The notes: generated from the letters alone by a model not told the origin. A stretch of DNA of 9,943 bases from Promethearchaeota archaeon (GCA_030606095.1 JAUWHC010000062.1:1-9943); one strand, 5' to 3'. Shown: positions 1 through 6,426, numbered from the stretch's first letter. Made by a program: numbers and translations.

Positions 1-112
1 TGATTACCGTTGGCTTTTAGTTAGAGTTTCAGGATATAACGCATATTTCACGAAATTAAATAAGAATATGCAATTAGAATTTATTGAGCGGCATGAATAT
101 AAATCAAGATAA
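1..112 (+). CDS. Glycyl radical enzyme, C-terminal end only (partial at left edge)
   Basis: Reading from base 2, 36 codons run to a TAA at 110-112 and give the C-terminal glycyl radical domain. The segment VRVSGYNAYF carries the glycine (codon at 32-34) that bears the stable radical after activation. The arginine before it and the following phenylalanine are family hallmarks, and the tail KLNKNMQLEFIER matches the usual region after the radical site. The family uses a glycyl/thiyl radical pair for C-C, C-O or C-N bond chemistry in anaerobes. The catalytic cysteine and the substrate pocket lie outside the window, so the substrate cannot be named. The next gene is the matching activase, 89 nt downstream on the same strand. 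That activase has extra ferredoxin clusters, which classical pyruvate formate-lyase activase lacks, so a non-PFL member (dehydratase, lyase or fumarate-adding type) is more likely. Family call is sure; subtype unknown. Confidence 0.9.
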   Translation, partial: DYRWLLVRVSGYNAYFTKLNKNMQLEFIERHEYKSR

Positions 113-128
113 ACCTAATGAAAGATAT

Positions 129-166
129 TTTTTTTATTCATTTTATCTAACTTTTTAATTTTTTTA
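129..166 (+). terminator. U-rich tract between the radical enzyme and activase genes
   Basis: After the radical-enzyme stop the plus strand carries three T runs (about 128-135, 152-156 and 159-165) without a hairpin. Archaeal termination typically needs only such U-rich stretches, so partial termination here is possible. The two genes are nonetheless a functional pair and could be cotranscribed. A weak TATA-like cttttatt near 174-181 sits about 25 nt before the activase ATG. Low confidence, because A+T-rich spacers give such runs by chance. Confidence 0.3.
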
Positions 167-201
167 TCACTACTTTTATTGACGATATTATAATCTCAAC
201 A

Positions 202-1101
202 ATGACAGATAAAACACTATTAGTAGATATTAAAAGGAACGCTTTAGATGATGGTCCGGGAATAAGAATATTACTATTTTTTAAAGGATGCCCTCTTTCT
301 TGTGTATGGTGCCAAAATCCTGAAGCAAAATCCCCATTTAAAGAAATTTCTTTTAATAAAGATAGCTGTAGTGAATGTGGAACATGTTTAAAAGTTTGTA
401 ATCAATATGCTATAGATTTTTCAAATAAATATCGAATAGATCGCTCTTTATGTAATCTTTGTGGTAAATGCATTGAAGTATGCCCAAATTATGCCTTAGA
501 ATTTGTAGGACAAGAATATAGCATAAAAGAATTACTTGAAATTATATTAAAAGATAGAATTTTTTATAAAAATTCAGGTGGAGGGGTTACTTTTTCTGGT
601 GGAGAACCGCTTTATCATATGGATTACATGAATGAATTAGTAAAAGAACTCAAAAAAGAAAATATTCACATATGTTTGGAGACCTGTGGATATTATAATC
701 GTGAAAAATTTTATGAAATTATTTTACCTTATATCGACCTTATTTATTTTGATTTGAAAATTTACGATCCAGAATTACATGCTAGATATTGTAAAGTTTC
801 AAACGAGAGGATATTAGAAAATTTTGAAGATATCATTAAAAACAAATCAATGGAAATATTACCAAGGATTCCTCTTATTCCTAATATAACAGATACAGAT
901 GAAAATTTGAGTAACTTAGCTAATTATTTAAAATCCTTAAATGCAAAAAAAATAGGATTATTGCCTTATAATCCACTCTGGCTCGCTAAACCAGAAAAGA
1001 TAGGAATCAAACCATCTTATGACTATTCTGAATGGTTAGATAATAAAGATAAGGAGAGGATTAAATCAATTTTTTCTGATTTTGAATTTAACGATTTTTA
1101 A
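202..1101 (+). CDS. Glycyl radical enzyme activating enzyme (radical SAM, two [4Fe-4S] ferredoxin clusters)
   Basis: This cytosolic radical-SAM protein of 299 residues abstracts a hydrogen from the radical glycine of its partner, encoded just upstream. The N-terminal CX3CX2C (C30, C34, C37) binds the SAM cluster. An inserted ferredoxin module follows with two CX2CX2CX3C sets (C56-C66 and C84-C94). The SAM-binding SGGEP is at 132-136, and DLK at 184-186 and RIPLIPNITD at 222-231 are typical of the family. The length and ferredoxin insertion fit activases of non-PFL glycyl radical enzymes. One deviation: around residues 195-201 it reads RYCKVSN where relatives usually have TGVSN-like sequence. 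No clear Shine-Dalgarno precedes the ATG; it was chosen because the N-terminus begins at the usual point before the DGPG motif. A diverged copy of its last about 25 codons lies at 1857-1937. Confidence 0.93.
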   Translation: MTDKTLLVDIKRNALDDGPGIRILLFFKGCPLSCVWCQNPEAKSPFKEISFNKDSCSECGTCLKVCNQYAIDFSNKYRIDRSLCNLCGKCIEVCPNYALEFVGQEYSIKELLEIILKDRIFYKNSGGGVTFSGGEPLYHMDYMNELVKELKKENIHICLETCGYYNREKFYEIILPYIDLIYFDLKIYDPELHARYCKVSNERILENFEDIIKNKSMEILPRIPLIPNITDTDENLSNLANYLKSLNAKKIGLLPYNPLWLAKPEKIGIKPSYDYSEWLDNKDKERIKSIFSDFEFNDF

Positions 1102-1160
1102 ATAAGTATTATAATTTATTTTCTCTAATTTTTATATTATCAAAATAACTTTTACATAAC

Positions 1161-1190
1161 ATTTAAATAGATAAATCTCTATATATAACA
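1161..1190 (+). promoter_or_regulatory. Probable promoter of the roadblock gene
   Basis: The 158-nt gap after the activase contains TATA-like atttaaatag (1161-1170) and atatataac (1181-1189). With archaeal spacing, transcription would begin around 1190-1215 and leave a leader of roughly 45-70 nt. That fits the presence of a Shine-Dalgarno at this gene. It suggests independent transcription from the radical-enzyme pair. Which of the two boxes is used cannot be told from sequence. Confidence 0.4.
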
Positions 1191-1247
1191 CAGGTATATC
1201 TTTTATTATTAGAAAAAATGTATGTATAACAATTATTTTTTAAAAAA

Positions 1248-1254
1248 AGGTGAT
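1248..1254 (+). promoter_or_regulatory. Shine-Dalgarno AGGTGAT of the roadblock gene
   Basis: AGGTGAT is complementary to the 3' end of archaeal 16S rRNA and stands 5 nt before the ATG at 1260, which fixes the start. It is the best ribosome-binding site in the window; most other genes lack one. Confidence 0.8.
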
Positions 1255-1259
1255 ATTGT

Positions 1260-1823
1260 ATGACTACTATTGCAGAAAAATTAATAAAAGAACTAAAAAC
1301 AAAAGCTTTAACAATTCTTCAATTAAGTGAAATAACAGGGATTGAAGAGCCTAAAATAAGGACTACAATTAATAGATTAAAAGAAAAAACCATAGTACAA
1401 GAGACGGGAATGTTTTTAGACAGATATAAAATATACAAACTTTCAGACAAATTGTTTAACGCATCTTTCATAATGAGAATGATAAAGAAACTTGATGGTG
1501 TAAAAGCTGTCATTCTTATAAGTAATGTTGATGGTGCACCAATAAGTAGTATACTTCCGGAAGGAGCTAATGAATCTCGTTATACAGCAATGACTATAGC
1601 TATGTATAATTTGATGGTAAGAGCCTGTAAAGACATTAATAAAGGAAAATTTAAATTTTGTCATATTGATGGAGAAGATGGAAAACTTCTTATCATTTCC
1701 TTTAATATAGGGTTAATTTTATCGATATCATTCGATTCAACAGTTGATAATGACCTGATGTTTACATCCTATATGAAAATTTTTGATATGATAGGTCTTT
1801 CTTTATCTGATTTAATTCAATAG
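1260..1823 (+). CDS. Winged-helix domain fused to roadblock/LC7 domain protein
   Basis: The 187-residue product has two parts. Residues about 1-62 form a winged-helix-like DNA-binding fold: a helix-turn-helix with TILQLSEITGIEEPKIRTTI, then a wing ending near YKIYKLSD. Residues about 70-185 look like a roadblock/LC7 (longin-like) domain: a KLDGVKAVILISNVDGAPI strand pair, a long helix rich in M and A (about 108-124), then strands FKFCHIDGEDGKLLIISF and GLILSISFD. Roadblock proteins dimerise and in many organisms bind or regulate small GTPases (MglB, dynein light chain, Ragulator). The fusion suggests a transcription factor or scaffold whose dimerisation or partner is set by the roadblock part; this role is inferred. 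Roadblock families are strongly expanded in Asgard archaea, so the gene is the main hint to the source organism. It has its own promoter region and a strong Shine-Dalgarno. There is no membrane segment or signal peptide. Confidence 0.8.
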   Translation: MTTIAEKLIKELKTKALTILQLSEITGIEEPKIRTTINRLKEKTIVQETGMFLDRYKIYKLSDKLFNASFIMRMIKKLDGVKAVILISNVDGAPISSILPEGANESRYTAMTIAMYNLMVRACKDINKGKFKFCHIDGEDGKLLIISFNIGLILSISFDSTVDNDLMFTSYMKIFDMIGLSLSDLIQ

Positions 1824-1856
1824 AGTTTTATTAGATAATTAAGCTAGTTTTCAAGT

Positions 1857-1937
1857 TCAGAATGCTTAACTAAAAAGGAAGGAAAAAAAAAAGAGATTAA
1901 AGAGATATTTTCAGATTTTAAATTTAAAGATTTTTAA
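1857..1937 (+). pseudogene. Relic of a second glycyl-radical activase: C-terminal tail only
   Basis: In the frame starting at 1857 this stretch reads SECLTKKEG, a lysine run, then EIKEIFSDFKFKDF and TAA. The activase at 202-1101 ends SEWLDNKDKERIKSIFSDFEFNDF and TAA. The last 14 codons plus stop differ at only about 7 bases, and two of the changed codons (att/ata, tct/tca) are synonymous, which points to a formerly coding copy. The frame has a TAG at 1845-1847 and no start codon, so it is not a working gene. It overlaps the last codon of the convergent aldehyde oxidoreductase gene by a few bases. It most likely remains from a duplicated activase (or radical enzyme/activase pair) whose body was lost, or from recombination between two activase 3' ends that left the roadblock gene between them. 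Confidence 0.7.
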
Positions 1938-3730
1938 ATCGGTTTACCTTGAGCATCCCACTTTCTAATTTGGTAATACTTTTCTAATAATCCTTCTAAT
2001 GGAGGGATATTTCGTTTACTTCCACCTTTTTCAAGGGGGGTATAAAATCTCTTCCCAAAATTATCATCTGCTTTAGTGATCCCACATTTAACATTAAAGA
2101 TTCTTTTCATTTTAACGATCTTTTGTCCTGCTTTCATGAAATCATCAACTGTATATGCTCTTCCGGTAATTCCATTAAGACCATTTATCCAAGGTGTGAG
2201 TTTGTGGATGAACCAGAATCCAAATATACATCCACCACAGGCGGAATACGCCTCACTTGCATCCTGAATCTTAATTACAGCTTCAGCAACATCATCCCCC
2301 GTTCCAAAACGATCTACTTGTTCGGTTAAACCGATTTCTTCTTTTTGATTCATATAGGAAGATAAATGCATCGGTTCATAACAATGATATGCACCTCGAG
2401 GTGTTGTTGCATAATCTAATGCTGTTAGATTATTTGCTCGTGGTTCATGAGCTGGTACCTCGAGTCCTTTACCATGCATAGAGAGCTCTTCTGGTAATCC
2501 CTTTACATTACAAAAAGATCTCACTCCTTCAGCTAAATCATCACCAATTCCTTCTCGATAAGCGATTTTAGTGAAGAGTTTTTCTATTGGTCCAATAGCA
2601 CCCCAAATATTTTCCTCAGTAAATCCAAATTCATCTAAATTAACATCAATTAGCTTTCTTTCAATAGATTCAAGAAAACATCCTATTACTGCCCCAAGAC
2701 TAATTGAGTCCAGACCAAGATCATTGACTATTAAATTCCATTTGATTAACGCTTCTAAGTCGTTAACCAATAAATTAGAACCTAACATACTTAGAGTTTC
2801 ATATTCTGGGCGAGTTACCCATTCTCCCTCATATTCCACGAATCCCCTGCAAGCAGTTGGACAATTAAAACAGCCATGCTTTTTAACTTCTCCTCTTGCT
2901 TTTATTGCTTTTGCTCCAATTTTTTTAATCCCAATCCATCTTCCCTCTGTATAGTTCTTAATTATGACATCTCCTACACTATACATGGAATCTATGTGGA
3001 CTGGTGTACCTGAATCTGCTATTACCATTCCTAATGCGGATTTCTTTAATAATTCTCTAAGTTCTTTAGCTGCATTATTCACTTTATCTTTATCTTGAAC
3101 GGGAACTTTACCCGTGCTATGAACTGCAATAGCTTTTAAGTTCTTGCTACCCATTACAGCTCCCATTCCGCAACGTCCAGCTGCGTGATGCTTATCATTG
3201 ATTATACACGCATATTTGACTAAATTTTCTCCAGCAGGGCCAATAGTAGCTACTATTATTTTATCGTTTCCAAGCAACTCTTTTATTTTTTCATCCGTTT
3301 CTTGAGTTCCTTTTCCCCACAATTCAGAAGCGTCTTTTATTTCTACTACTCCGTCATTTATCCATAGATAAACTGGACTTTGACTTTTACCCTTAATGAT
3401 TACCAGATCATAACCCGTAGATTTAAGTGTCTTACCAAAAAACCCCCCTGAAGATGCTTCCCCGAGAATTTTGGTTAACGGGGATTTAGCTGTAATAAAG
3501 AACCTACCACAGAAAGGAATGGCTGTGCCGCAAAATGGTCCAACTGAGAAGATTAAAAGATTATTCCCATCAAACGGATCAATTTCGGGGTCTACTTCTC
3601 GCGTGAAGATCGCAGTTGCTAAACCCATTCCTCCGATTAAATTCATTTCATCTTCATCTGTGTAATCTTCATAGTCAATGTTTTTCGTTTCTAAATCTAT
3701 TCTTAAAATTTTTGCGATTTTTAACACCAA
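1934..3730 (-). CDS. Aldehyde:ferredoxin oxidoreductase family protein (tungstopterin enzyme)
   Basis: This cytosolic enzyme of 598 residues is full length for the family (about 600). It oxidises aldehydes to carboxylic acids with ferredoxin as acceptor, using a tungsten bis-pyranopterin and one [4Fe-4S] cluster. The N-terminal domain shows KILRIDL, the GPFCGT...GRFFITAKSP region (64-84) and GRCGMGAVMGSKNLKAI (185-201). Cluster cysteines are C287, C290 and C294 plus C498 or C501, near the spacing of the Pyrococcus enzyme. Pterin-contact motifs DLGLDSIS (337-344) and KGLEVPAHEPR (421-431) are present; many relatives have DPR where this has EPR. The C-terminus YYQIRKWDAQGKP is typical. The start appears to be TTG at 3730 (GTG follows directly); no in-frame ATG lies upstream and no Shine-Dalgarno is seen. 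Substrate is not predictable. The glycyl radical enzyme about 2 kb away could supply an aldehyde, but that is inference. Paralogues such as YdhV-like or other AOR subfamilies remain possible. Confidence 0.93.
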   Translation of the reverse strand: MVLKIAKILRIDLETKNIDYEDYTDEDEMNLIGGMGLATAIFTREVDPEIDPFDGNNLLIFSVGPFCGTAIPFCGRFFITAKSPLTKILGEASSGGFFGKTLKSTGYDLVIIKGKSQSPVYLWINDGVVEIKDASELWGKGTQETDEKIKELLGNDKIIVATIGPAGENLVKYACIINDKHHAAGRCGMGAVMGSKNLKAIAVHSTGKVPVQDKDKVNNAAKELRELLKKSALGMVIADSGTPVHIDSMYSVGDVIIKNYTEGRWIGIKKIGAKAIKARGEVKKHGCFNCPTACRGFVEYEGEWVTRPEYETLSMLGSNLLVNDLEALIKWNLIVNDLGLDSISLGAVIGCFLESIERKLIDVNLDEFGFTEENIWGAIGPIEKLFTKIAYREGIGDDLAEGVRSFCNVKGLPEELSMHGKGLEVPAHEPRANNLTALDYATTPRGAYHCYEPMHLSSYMNQKEEIGLTEQVDRFGTGDDVAEAVIKIQDASEAYSACGGCIFGFWFIHKLTPWINGLNGITGRAYTVDDFMKAGQKIVKMKRIFNVKCGITKADDNFGKRFYTPLEKGGSKRNIPPLEGLLEKYYQIRKWDAQGKPI

Positions 3731-3765
3731 TTTTTACTTTAATTGTTATTAGTTCTGTTTACATG

Positions 3766-3776
3766 TTATTTATAGG
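3766..3776 (-). promoter_or_regulatory. TATA box of the aldehyde oxidoreductase gene
   Basis: On the minus strand CCTATAAATAA, preceded by purine-rich GAAAA as a possible BRE, is the clearest TATA box in the window. It is centred about 41 nt before the TTG start, giving a predicted leader of roughly 15 nt. Confidence 0.5.
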
Positions 3777-3868
3777 TTTTCTTCGTAATTATAATAATAG
3801 TCATAAAATAAATGTAAATACTTAGAAATAAATAGAATTGAGAACCTTATCTAATAAAGTCAGATTGA

Positions 3869-3884
3869 GATTTAAATTAAATTA
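3869..3884 (+). promoter_or_regulatory. TATA box of the dipeptidase gene (leaderless layout)
   Basis: GATTTAAATTAAATT-type sequence is centred about 25 nt before the ATG at 3900, so transcription would begin at or near the start codon. No Shine-Dalgarno is present, which agrees with a leaderless mRNA. The purine-rich GAGA just upstream could act as BRE. Confidence 0.45.
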
Positions 3885-3899
3885 AATAGTTTAATAACC

Positions 3900-4865
3900 A
3901 TGTTAAATAACCCTAAGTTTTCTGTACTTGATGGTCATATCGATACGATTAAAAAAAGCTCAAGAGACAAACGCGACTTCTCAGTCCGTTCTGGGATTGG
4001 TCATTATGATTTACCTCGTATGGAAGAAGGAAATGTACAATCTGCAATTTTTGCAATCTATCCAGCTTCGTCTACGAATCGCATTCTAAAAGGTCTTGAC
4101 TTATGGTTTAAATTTGTCTTTAATCCTCTTAATGGATTAATGCAAATTAAAAGAATAGATGATTTCGCTAAAATACAAATATCGGGTAAAAGGGGAGCTA
4201 TCCTACACTTTGAGGGTGCTGGAGGAATCGATAAATCTTTTCGCCTTTTAAGGATTGCGTATCGTCTTGGGTTGCGAACAATGGGTTTAAGCTGGTCAAA
4301 TGTTAATAAATTTGCTACGGGAGTGATGTTTAACGATCCTCAAAAAGAAACTGGTTTAACCAAAGAAGGAATAAAATTAGTTGCTGAAGCTCAGTCTTTA
4401 GGTATAACCATTGATGTTTCTCATTTAAACGAACCTTCATTTTGGGATGTTTTTGAAGTTACAGAAAAACCTATTTTTGCCTCCCACTCTAATGTTCGTG
4501 CCATTGTTAATCATCCAAGGAATTTAACTGATGAGCAAATAAAAGCAATTCATGAAAAGCATGGAACCATAGGAATTAATTTTGCGATGGGTTTTCTAAA
4601 TGCTAAAGAACCAGGTATGTATAATTATAACCTTAATTTTGATTCAATTAAAAATCATATTGACCATCTCGTTGAAATTGCTAGTATCGATATAGTAGCC
4701 ATAGGCTCAGATTTTGATGGGGCTGCTACACCAACTTGTGTTAAAGATTGCTCTATGTTTCCCCGATTGTGGGATTATCTTCTTAAAAATGGGTATAGTA
4801 AACAAGATATTGAAAAGATATCTCACGATAATTTATTAAAAGTTTTTAAAAAAACATGGAAATAG
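3900..4865 (+). CDS. Membrane dipeptidase-family (M19, renal dipeptidase-like) metallopeptidase
   Basis: The 321-residue protein belongs to the amidohydrolase-fold M19 family, which hydrolyses dipeptides with a binuclear zinc centre and often accepts a D-residue at the C-terminal side. The metal ligands can all be placed: H13 and D15 in DGHIDT, bridging E105 in HFEGAG, H175 in DVSHLN and H196 in ASHSN. R207 in HPRNLTD and D271 in GSDFDG are the conserved substrate and catalytic positions. The length is typical of prokaryotic members. There is no signal peptide or membrane anchor, so it is cytosolic despite the family name. Near the C-terminus SHDNLLKVF replaces the usual GGNxLRVF. It is divergent from the aldehyde oxidoreductase and stands alone, with a TATA-like box placed for a leaderless transcript. 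A role in peptide scavenging or turnover is inferred from the family only. Confidence 0.93.
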   Translation: MLNNPKFSVLDGHIDTIKKSSRDKRDFSVRSGIGHYDLPRMEEGNVQSAIFAIYPASSTNRILKGLDLWFKFVFNPLNGLMQIKRIDDFAKIQISGKRGAILHFEGAGGIDKSFRLLRIAYRLGLRTMGLSWSNVNKFATGVMFNDPQKETGLTKEGIKLVAEAQSLGITIDVSHLNEPSFWDVFEVTEKPIFASHSNVRAIVNHPRNLTDEQIKAIHEKHGTIGINFAMGFLNAKEPGMYNYNLNFDSIKNHIDHLVEIASIDIVAIGSDFDGAATPTCVKDCSMFPRLWDYLLKNGYSKQDIEKISHDNLLKVFKKTWK

Positions 4866-4912
4866 GTTTTTATCTATTAAAGAAAAAAAAAAAAGATTTG
4901 TTTATTTTGAAT
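4866..4912. terminator. Convergent termination region with 12-A run
   Basis: The 47-nt gap between the converging dipeptidase and 108-residue genes has A12 at 4883-4894, which is a U12 tract for minus-strand transcription. It also has T-rich gtttttatc (from 4866) and ttgtttatttt (about 4899-4909) for plus-strand transcription. No hairpin is evident. Such U tracts are sufficient archaeal terminators, so this probably ends both transcripts. Confidence 0.5.
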
Positions 4913-5239
4913 TTATTCTGGTGGCTTGAGCCCTAGAACATCCATTGCTTCGACAATTGATGACATGACTTCGACCTGATATTTATAGCCCTCAATACCA
5001 TTTGCGATAAAAAGTAGGGTTTTATTTAGTTGGGCAATAAATGCTTTAAGTTTCCCTTCTTTAATTTCAGACGCGCTTACTACTTTGTATCCTTCTTTGG
5101 TTGCAGCGACAGCATTATTTAGGAGGTCTTTAGAAAGAGACCTATCTCCTGGAAATTTTTTCGAAGCTTCAATGAACAGTTTCCCTGCCTCAGAGACTTT
5201 AGCATGGGGAATCCATACTGTAGTCATAACTATTACCAT
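4913..5239 (-). CDS. Small alpha/beta protein of unknown function (108 aa)
   Basis: I cannot assign a named family. The sequence alternates short hydrophobic strands and amphipathic helices: strand VIVMTTVWI (2-10), helix SEAGKLFIEASKKF (16-29), helix SLSKDLLNNAVAATKEG (34-50), strand YKVVSASEI (51-59), helix about 62-70, strand KTLLFIANGIEGYKYQVEVM (73-92) and a final helix to the C-terminal LGLKPPE. This resembles a ferredoxin-like or dimeric alpha-beta-barrel fold. From memory, similar small proteins with WIPH and GYKY motifs recur in Lokiarchaeota genomes, but I could not verify this. It has no cysteines, membrane segment or signal peptide. The first ATG (5237-5239) is favoured over the one four codons later because AAAGTGAT lies 4 nt upstream. 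Coding is supported by residue composition, the Shine-Dalgarno and a clean intergenic layout. Confidence 0.75.
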   Translation of the reverse strand: MVIVMTTVWIPHAKVSEAGKLFIEASKKFPGDRSLSKDLLNNAVAATKEGYKVVSASEIKEGKLKAFIAQLNKTLLFIANGIEGYKYQVEVMSSIVEAMDVLGLKPPE

Positions 5240-5243
5240 TTAT

Positions 5244-5251
5244 ATCACTTT
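5244..5251 (-). promoter_or_regulatory. Shine-Dalgarno AAAGTGAT of the 108-aa gene
   Basis: On the minus strand AAAGTGAT, complementary to the archaeal 16S tail, ends 4 nt before the ATG at 5239. It decides for this start rather than the internal ATG twelve bases downstream. An A/T block (about 5258-5270) further up could be the TATA box. Confidence 0.55.
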
Positions 5252-5343
5252 AAATAATTAATATTTTATTAGATTCGCATCATTTTTTGACAAAAATGAC
5301 AATCTATATATGTTAATCATATATATAAAAATATTACTGAAAT

Positions 5344-6234
5344 CTAATTCTTTGCTGGTGACGCGTAACAATAAGCACAATTGTGTTTGCAACGAAATAT
5401 TCCAGTATATCCACCGATATCTTTAGATTTAAAACACCCGCAGCCTTTTCTTTGTCCTGTATCTTTTACTTTTGAAATTTTTTCCCCTATAATTTGCTCG
5501 ATTTTATTAGCGTCAACGCAGTGAGCTTGTTCTATGCTATTTATTTCAAGTAAATCGGGTTGGCAACATGCTTTCATCTCCATTTCATATTTGTTGCAAA
5601 TCTCTAATAATTTGTTGAGAATTTCTCTCTTTTTTTTAAAGGTAGGATCAATGGGGATGAATCCTCTTGCTTTCATTCGATTGTTTACTTTTGTATAAAT
5701 TGTAGCGAAGGAAAATATCATTTCTTTCAGCCCAAGTGCAGAAACATTTTCTATAATATATTCAAATCTATCTAGATTACTTCTTATTCCATTTTCATTT
5801 TGTTTTTTGTATAGAATGATAGGATCGAATCTAAAACTTACAGCGTTGGAACCAAACTCATTGATCAACCATTTTAATTGGTCAAATCTCTCTTCTAAGG
5901 AGATATCCAGATTTTGCTCTAATTCAGAAGGTGAATTAATCGTAAACTGAAAGTAATGTCCCCTATAAGATTTAAAAACTTGAGTGTTTCTTTCGTAGTT
6001 TTTGATCCATCCGTCAAAATTTTTACTCCACCACACCCAACATCTTACATCCTCGGGTTTCAACGAAACTCGAGACACTTGTTTTCGATTAAATGGATTA
6101 ACCACATCCACATAACCGATCTGGATTCTATCGATTACCCAATCCATTAAAAAAGCGGGAATATCTGTTCTGCGAGAACAAGAAATTATTGGAGATTTTA
6201 CAATTTTCATTAAATCATTTGAATTTTTAACCAT
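5344..6234 (-). CDS. DUF1848 family protein with C-terminal radical-SAM-like cysteine cluster
   Basis: The 296-residue product matches DUF1848, a family with no established function. Hallmarks are ISCSRRTDIPAF (17-28), VVNPFNRKQVSRV (44-56), the WWSKN motif (68-72, usually FWTKN), FRFDPI (134-139) and a C-terminal cysteine-rich end. That end has C265 and C267 in GCGCF, DIGGYTG (272-278) and CKHNCAYCYA (282-291), a CX3CX2C arrangement like that of radical-SAM enzymes but at the wrong end of the protein. It probably holds an iron-sulfur cluster on a TIM-barrel-like body; this is inference. A second cysteine group (C213, C223, C224, C239) lies mid-protein. ATG at 6234 was chosen since AAGGAT lies just upstream; an ATG eight codons later is an alternative. 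The neighbours give no functional hint. Length is normal for the family. Confidence 0.88.
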   Translation of the reverse strand: MVKNSNDLMKIVKSPIISCSRRTDIPAFLMDWVIDRIQIGYVDVVNPFNRKQVSRVSLKPEDVRCWVWWSKNFDGWIKNYERNTQVFKSYRGHYFQFTINSPSELEQNLDISLEERFDQLKWLINEFGSNAVSFRFDPIILYKKQNENGIRSNLDRFEYIIENVSALGLKEMIFSFATIYTKVNNRMKARGFIPIDPTFKKKREILNKLLEICNKYEMEMKACCQPDLLEINSIEQAHCVDANKIEQIIGEKISKVKDTGQRKGCGCFKSKDIGGYTGIFRCKHNCAYCYASPAKN

Positions 6235-6255
6235 TGTATCCTTAACTTTTCTGAA

Positions 6256-6266
6256 TTATATTAATA
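6256..6266 (-). promoter_or_regulatory. TATA-like box upstream of the DUF1848 gene
   Basis: On the minus strand TATTAATATAA is centred about 27 nt before the DUF1848 ATG, the distance expected for a leaderless transcript. It coincides with the end of the open stretch that follows the upstream FAD oxidase gene. Confidence 0.4.
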
Positions 6267-6426
6267 CTCCAACCAGATAGGACAAAGTTCCTATTTGTAT
6301 TATTACAAAAATAAGTTTTCTTAACATTAAGGTATTTTCTTTTAATTGATTTTTTAATAATGAAATTGATAGAAAAACATAAGAAATTACAGGTATTAGA
6401 ATAAGTAATTTTTTATAAATTAGGCG
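6256..6426 (-). other. Open 56-codon stretch in frame after the FAD oxidase stop, encoding two hydrophobic segments
   Basis: Directly after the TAG at 6427-6429 the same frame stays open for 56 codons to a TAA at 6256-6258. It would read two hydrophobic helices, KKLLILIPVISYVFLSISLL and KLIFVIIQIGTLSYLVGVLI, joined by a polar, charged loop (KNQLKENTLMLR). There is no ATG or GTG between the TAG and the first helix; the only ATG lies in the loop. It could be a stop-readthrough extension, the remains of a small membrane protein gene, a gene with a non-standard start, or chance in T-rich sequence. The 192-nt gap 6235-6426 holds nothing else apart from the DUF1848 promoter. Confidence 0.3.

Noticed and set aside
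1443..1664. Minus-strand open frame of 73 codons inside the roadblock gene
   Set aside because: It is antisense to a well-supported domain protein and its translation is Ser/Tyr/His-rich without recognisable structure.
1836..1872. Imperfect inverted repeat taattaagc / gcttaacta with a 19-nt loop after the roadblock gene
   Set aside because: The stem is only nine pairs with one mismatch, is A+T-rich and has a long loop. Its right arm lies within the activase-tail relic, so chance is the simpler explanation.
1030..1940. Reading the two activase-like tails as attachment-site repeats of an integrated element
   Set aside because: The repeats are diverged and share coding-type substitutions. No integrase or mobile gene lies between them; only a roadblock gene does. 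Old gene duplication fits better.
2571..2954. Plus-strand open frame of 127 codons inside the aldehyde oxidoreductase gene
   Set aside because: It lies antisense to a clearly conserved enzyme, and its translation is low-complexity and Ser/Pro/Ile-rich as expected for a shadow frame. No promoter or ribosome-binding site is seen.
3837..3870. Direct repeat attgaga at 3837-3843 and 3864-3870 upstream of the dipeptidase gene
   Set aside because: Two 7-mers 27 nt apart are within chance for this composition; no third copy or symmetry suggests an operator.
4883..4894. A12 run as a possible phase-variable tract
   Set aside because: It lies in the gap between two convergent genes, outside any coding region or promoter, and is better explained as a minus-strand U-tract terminator.
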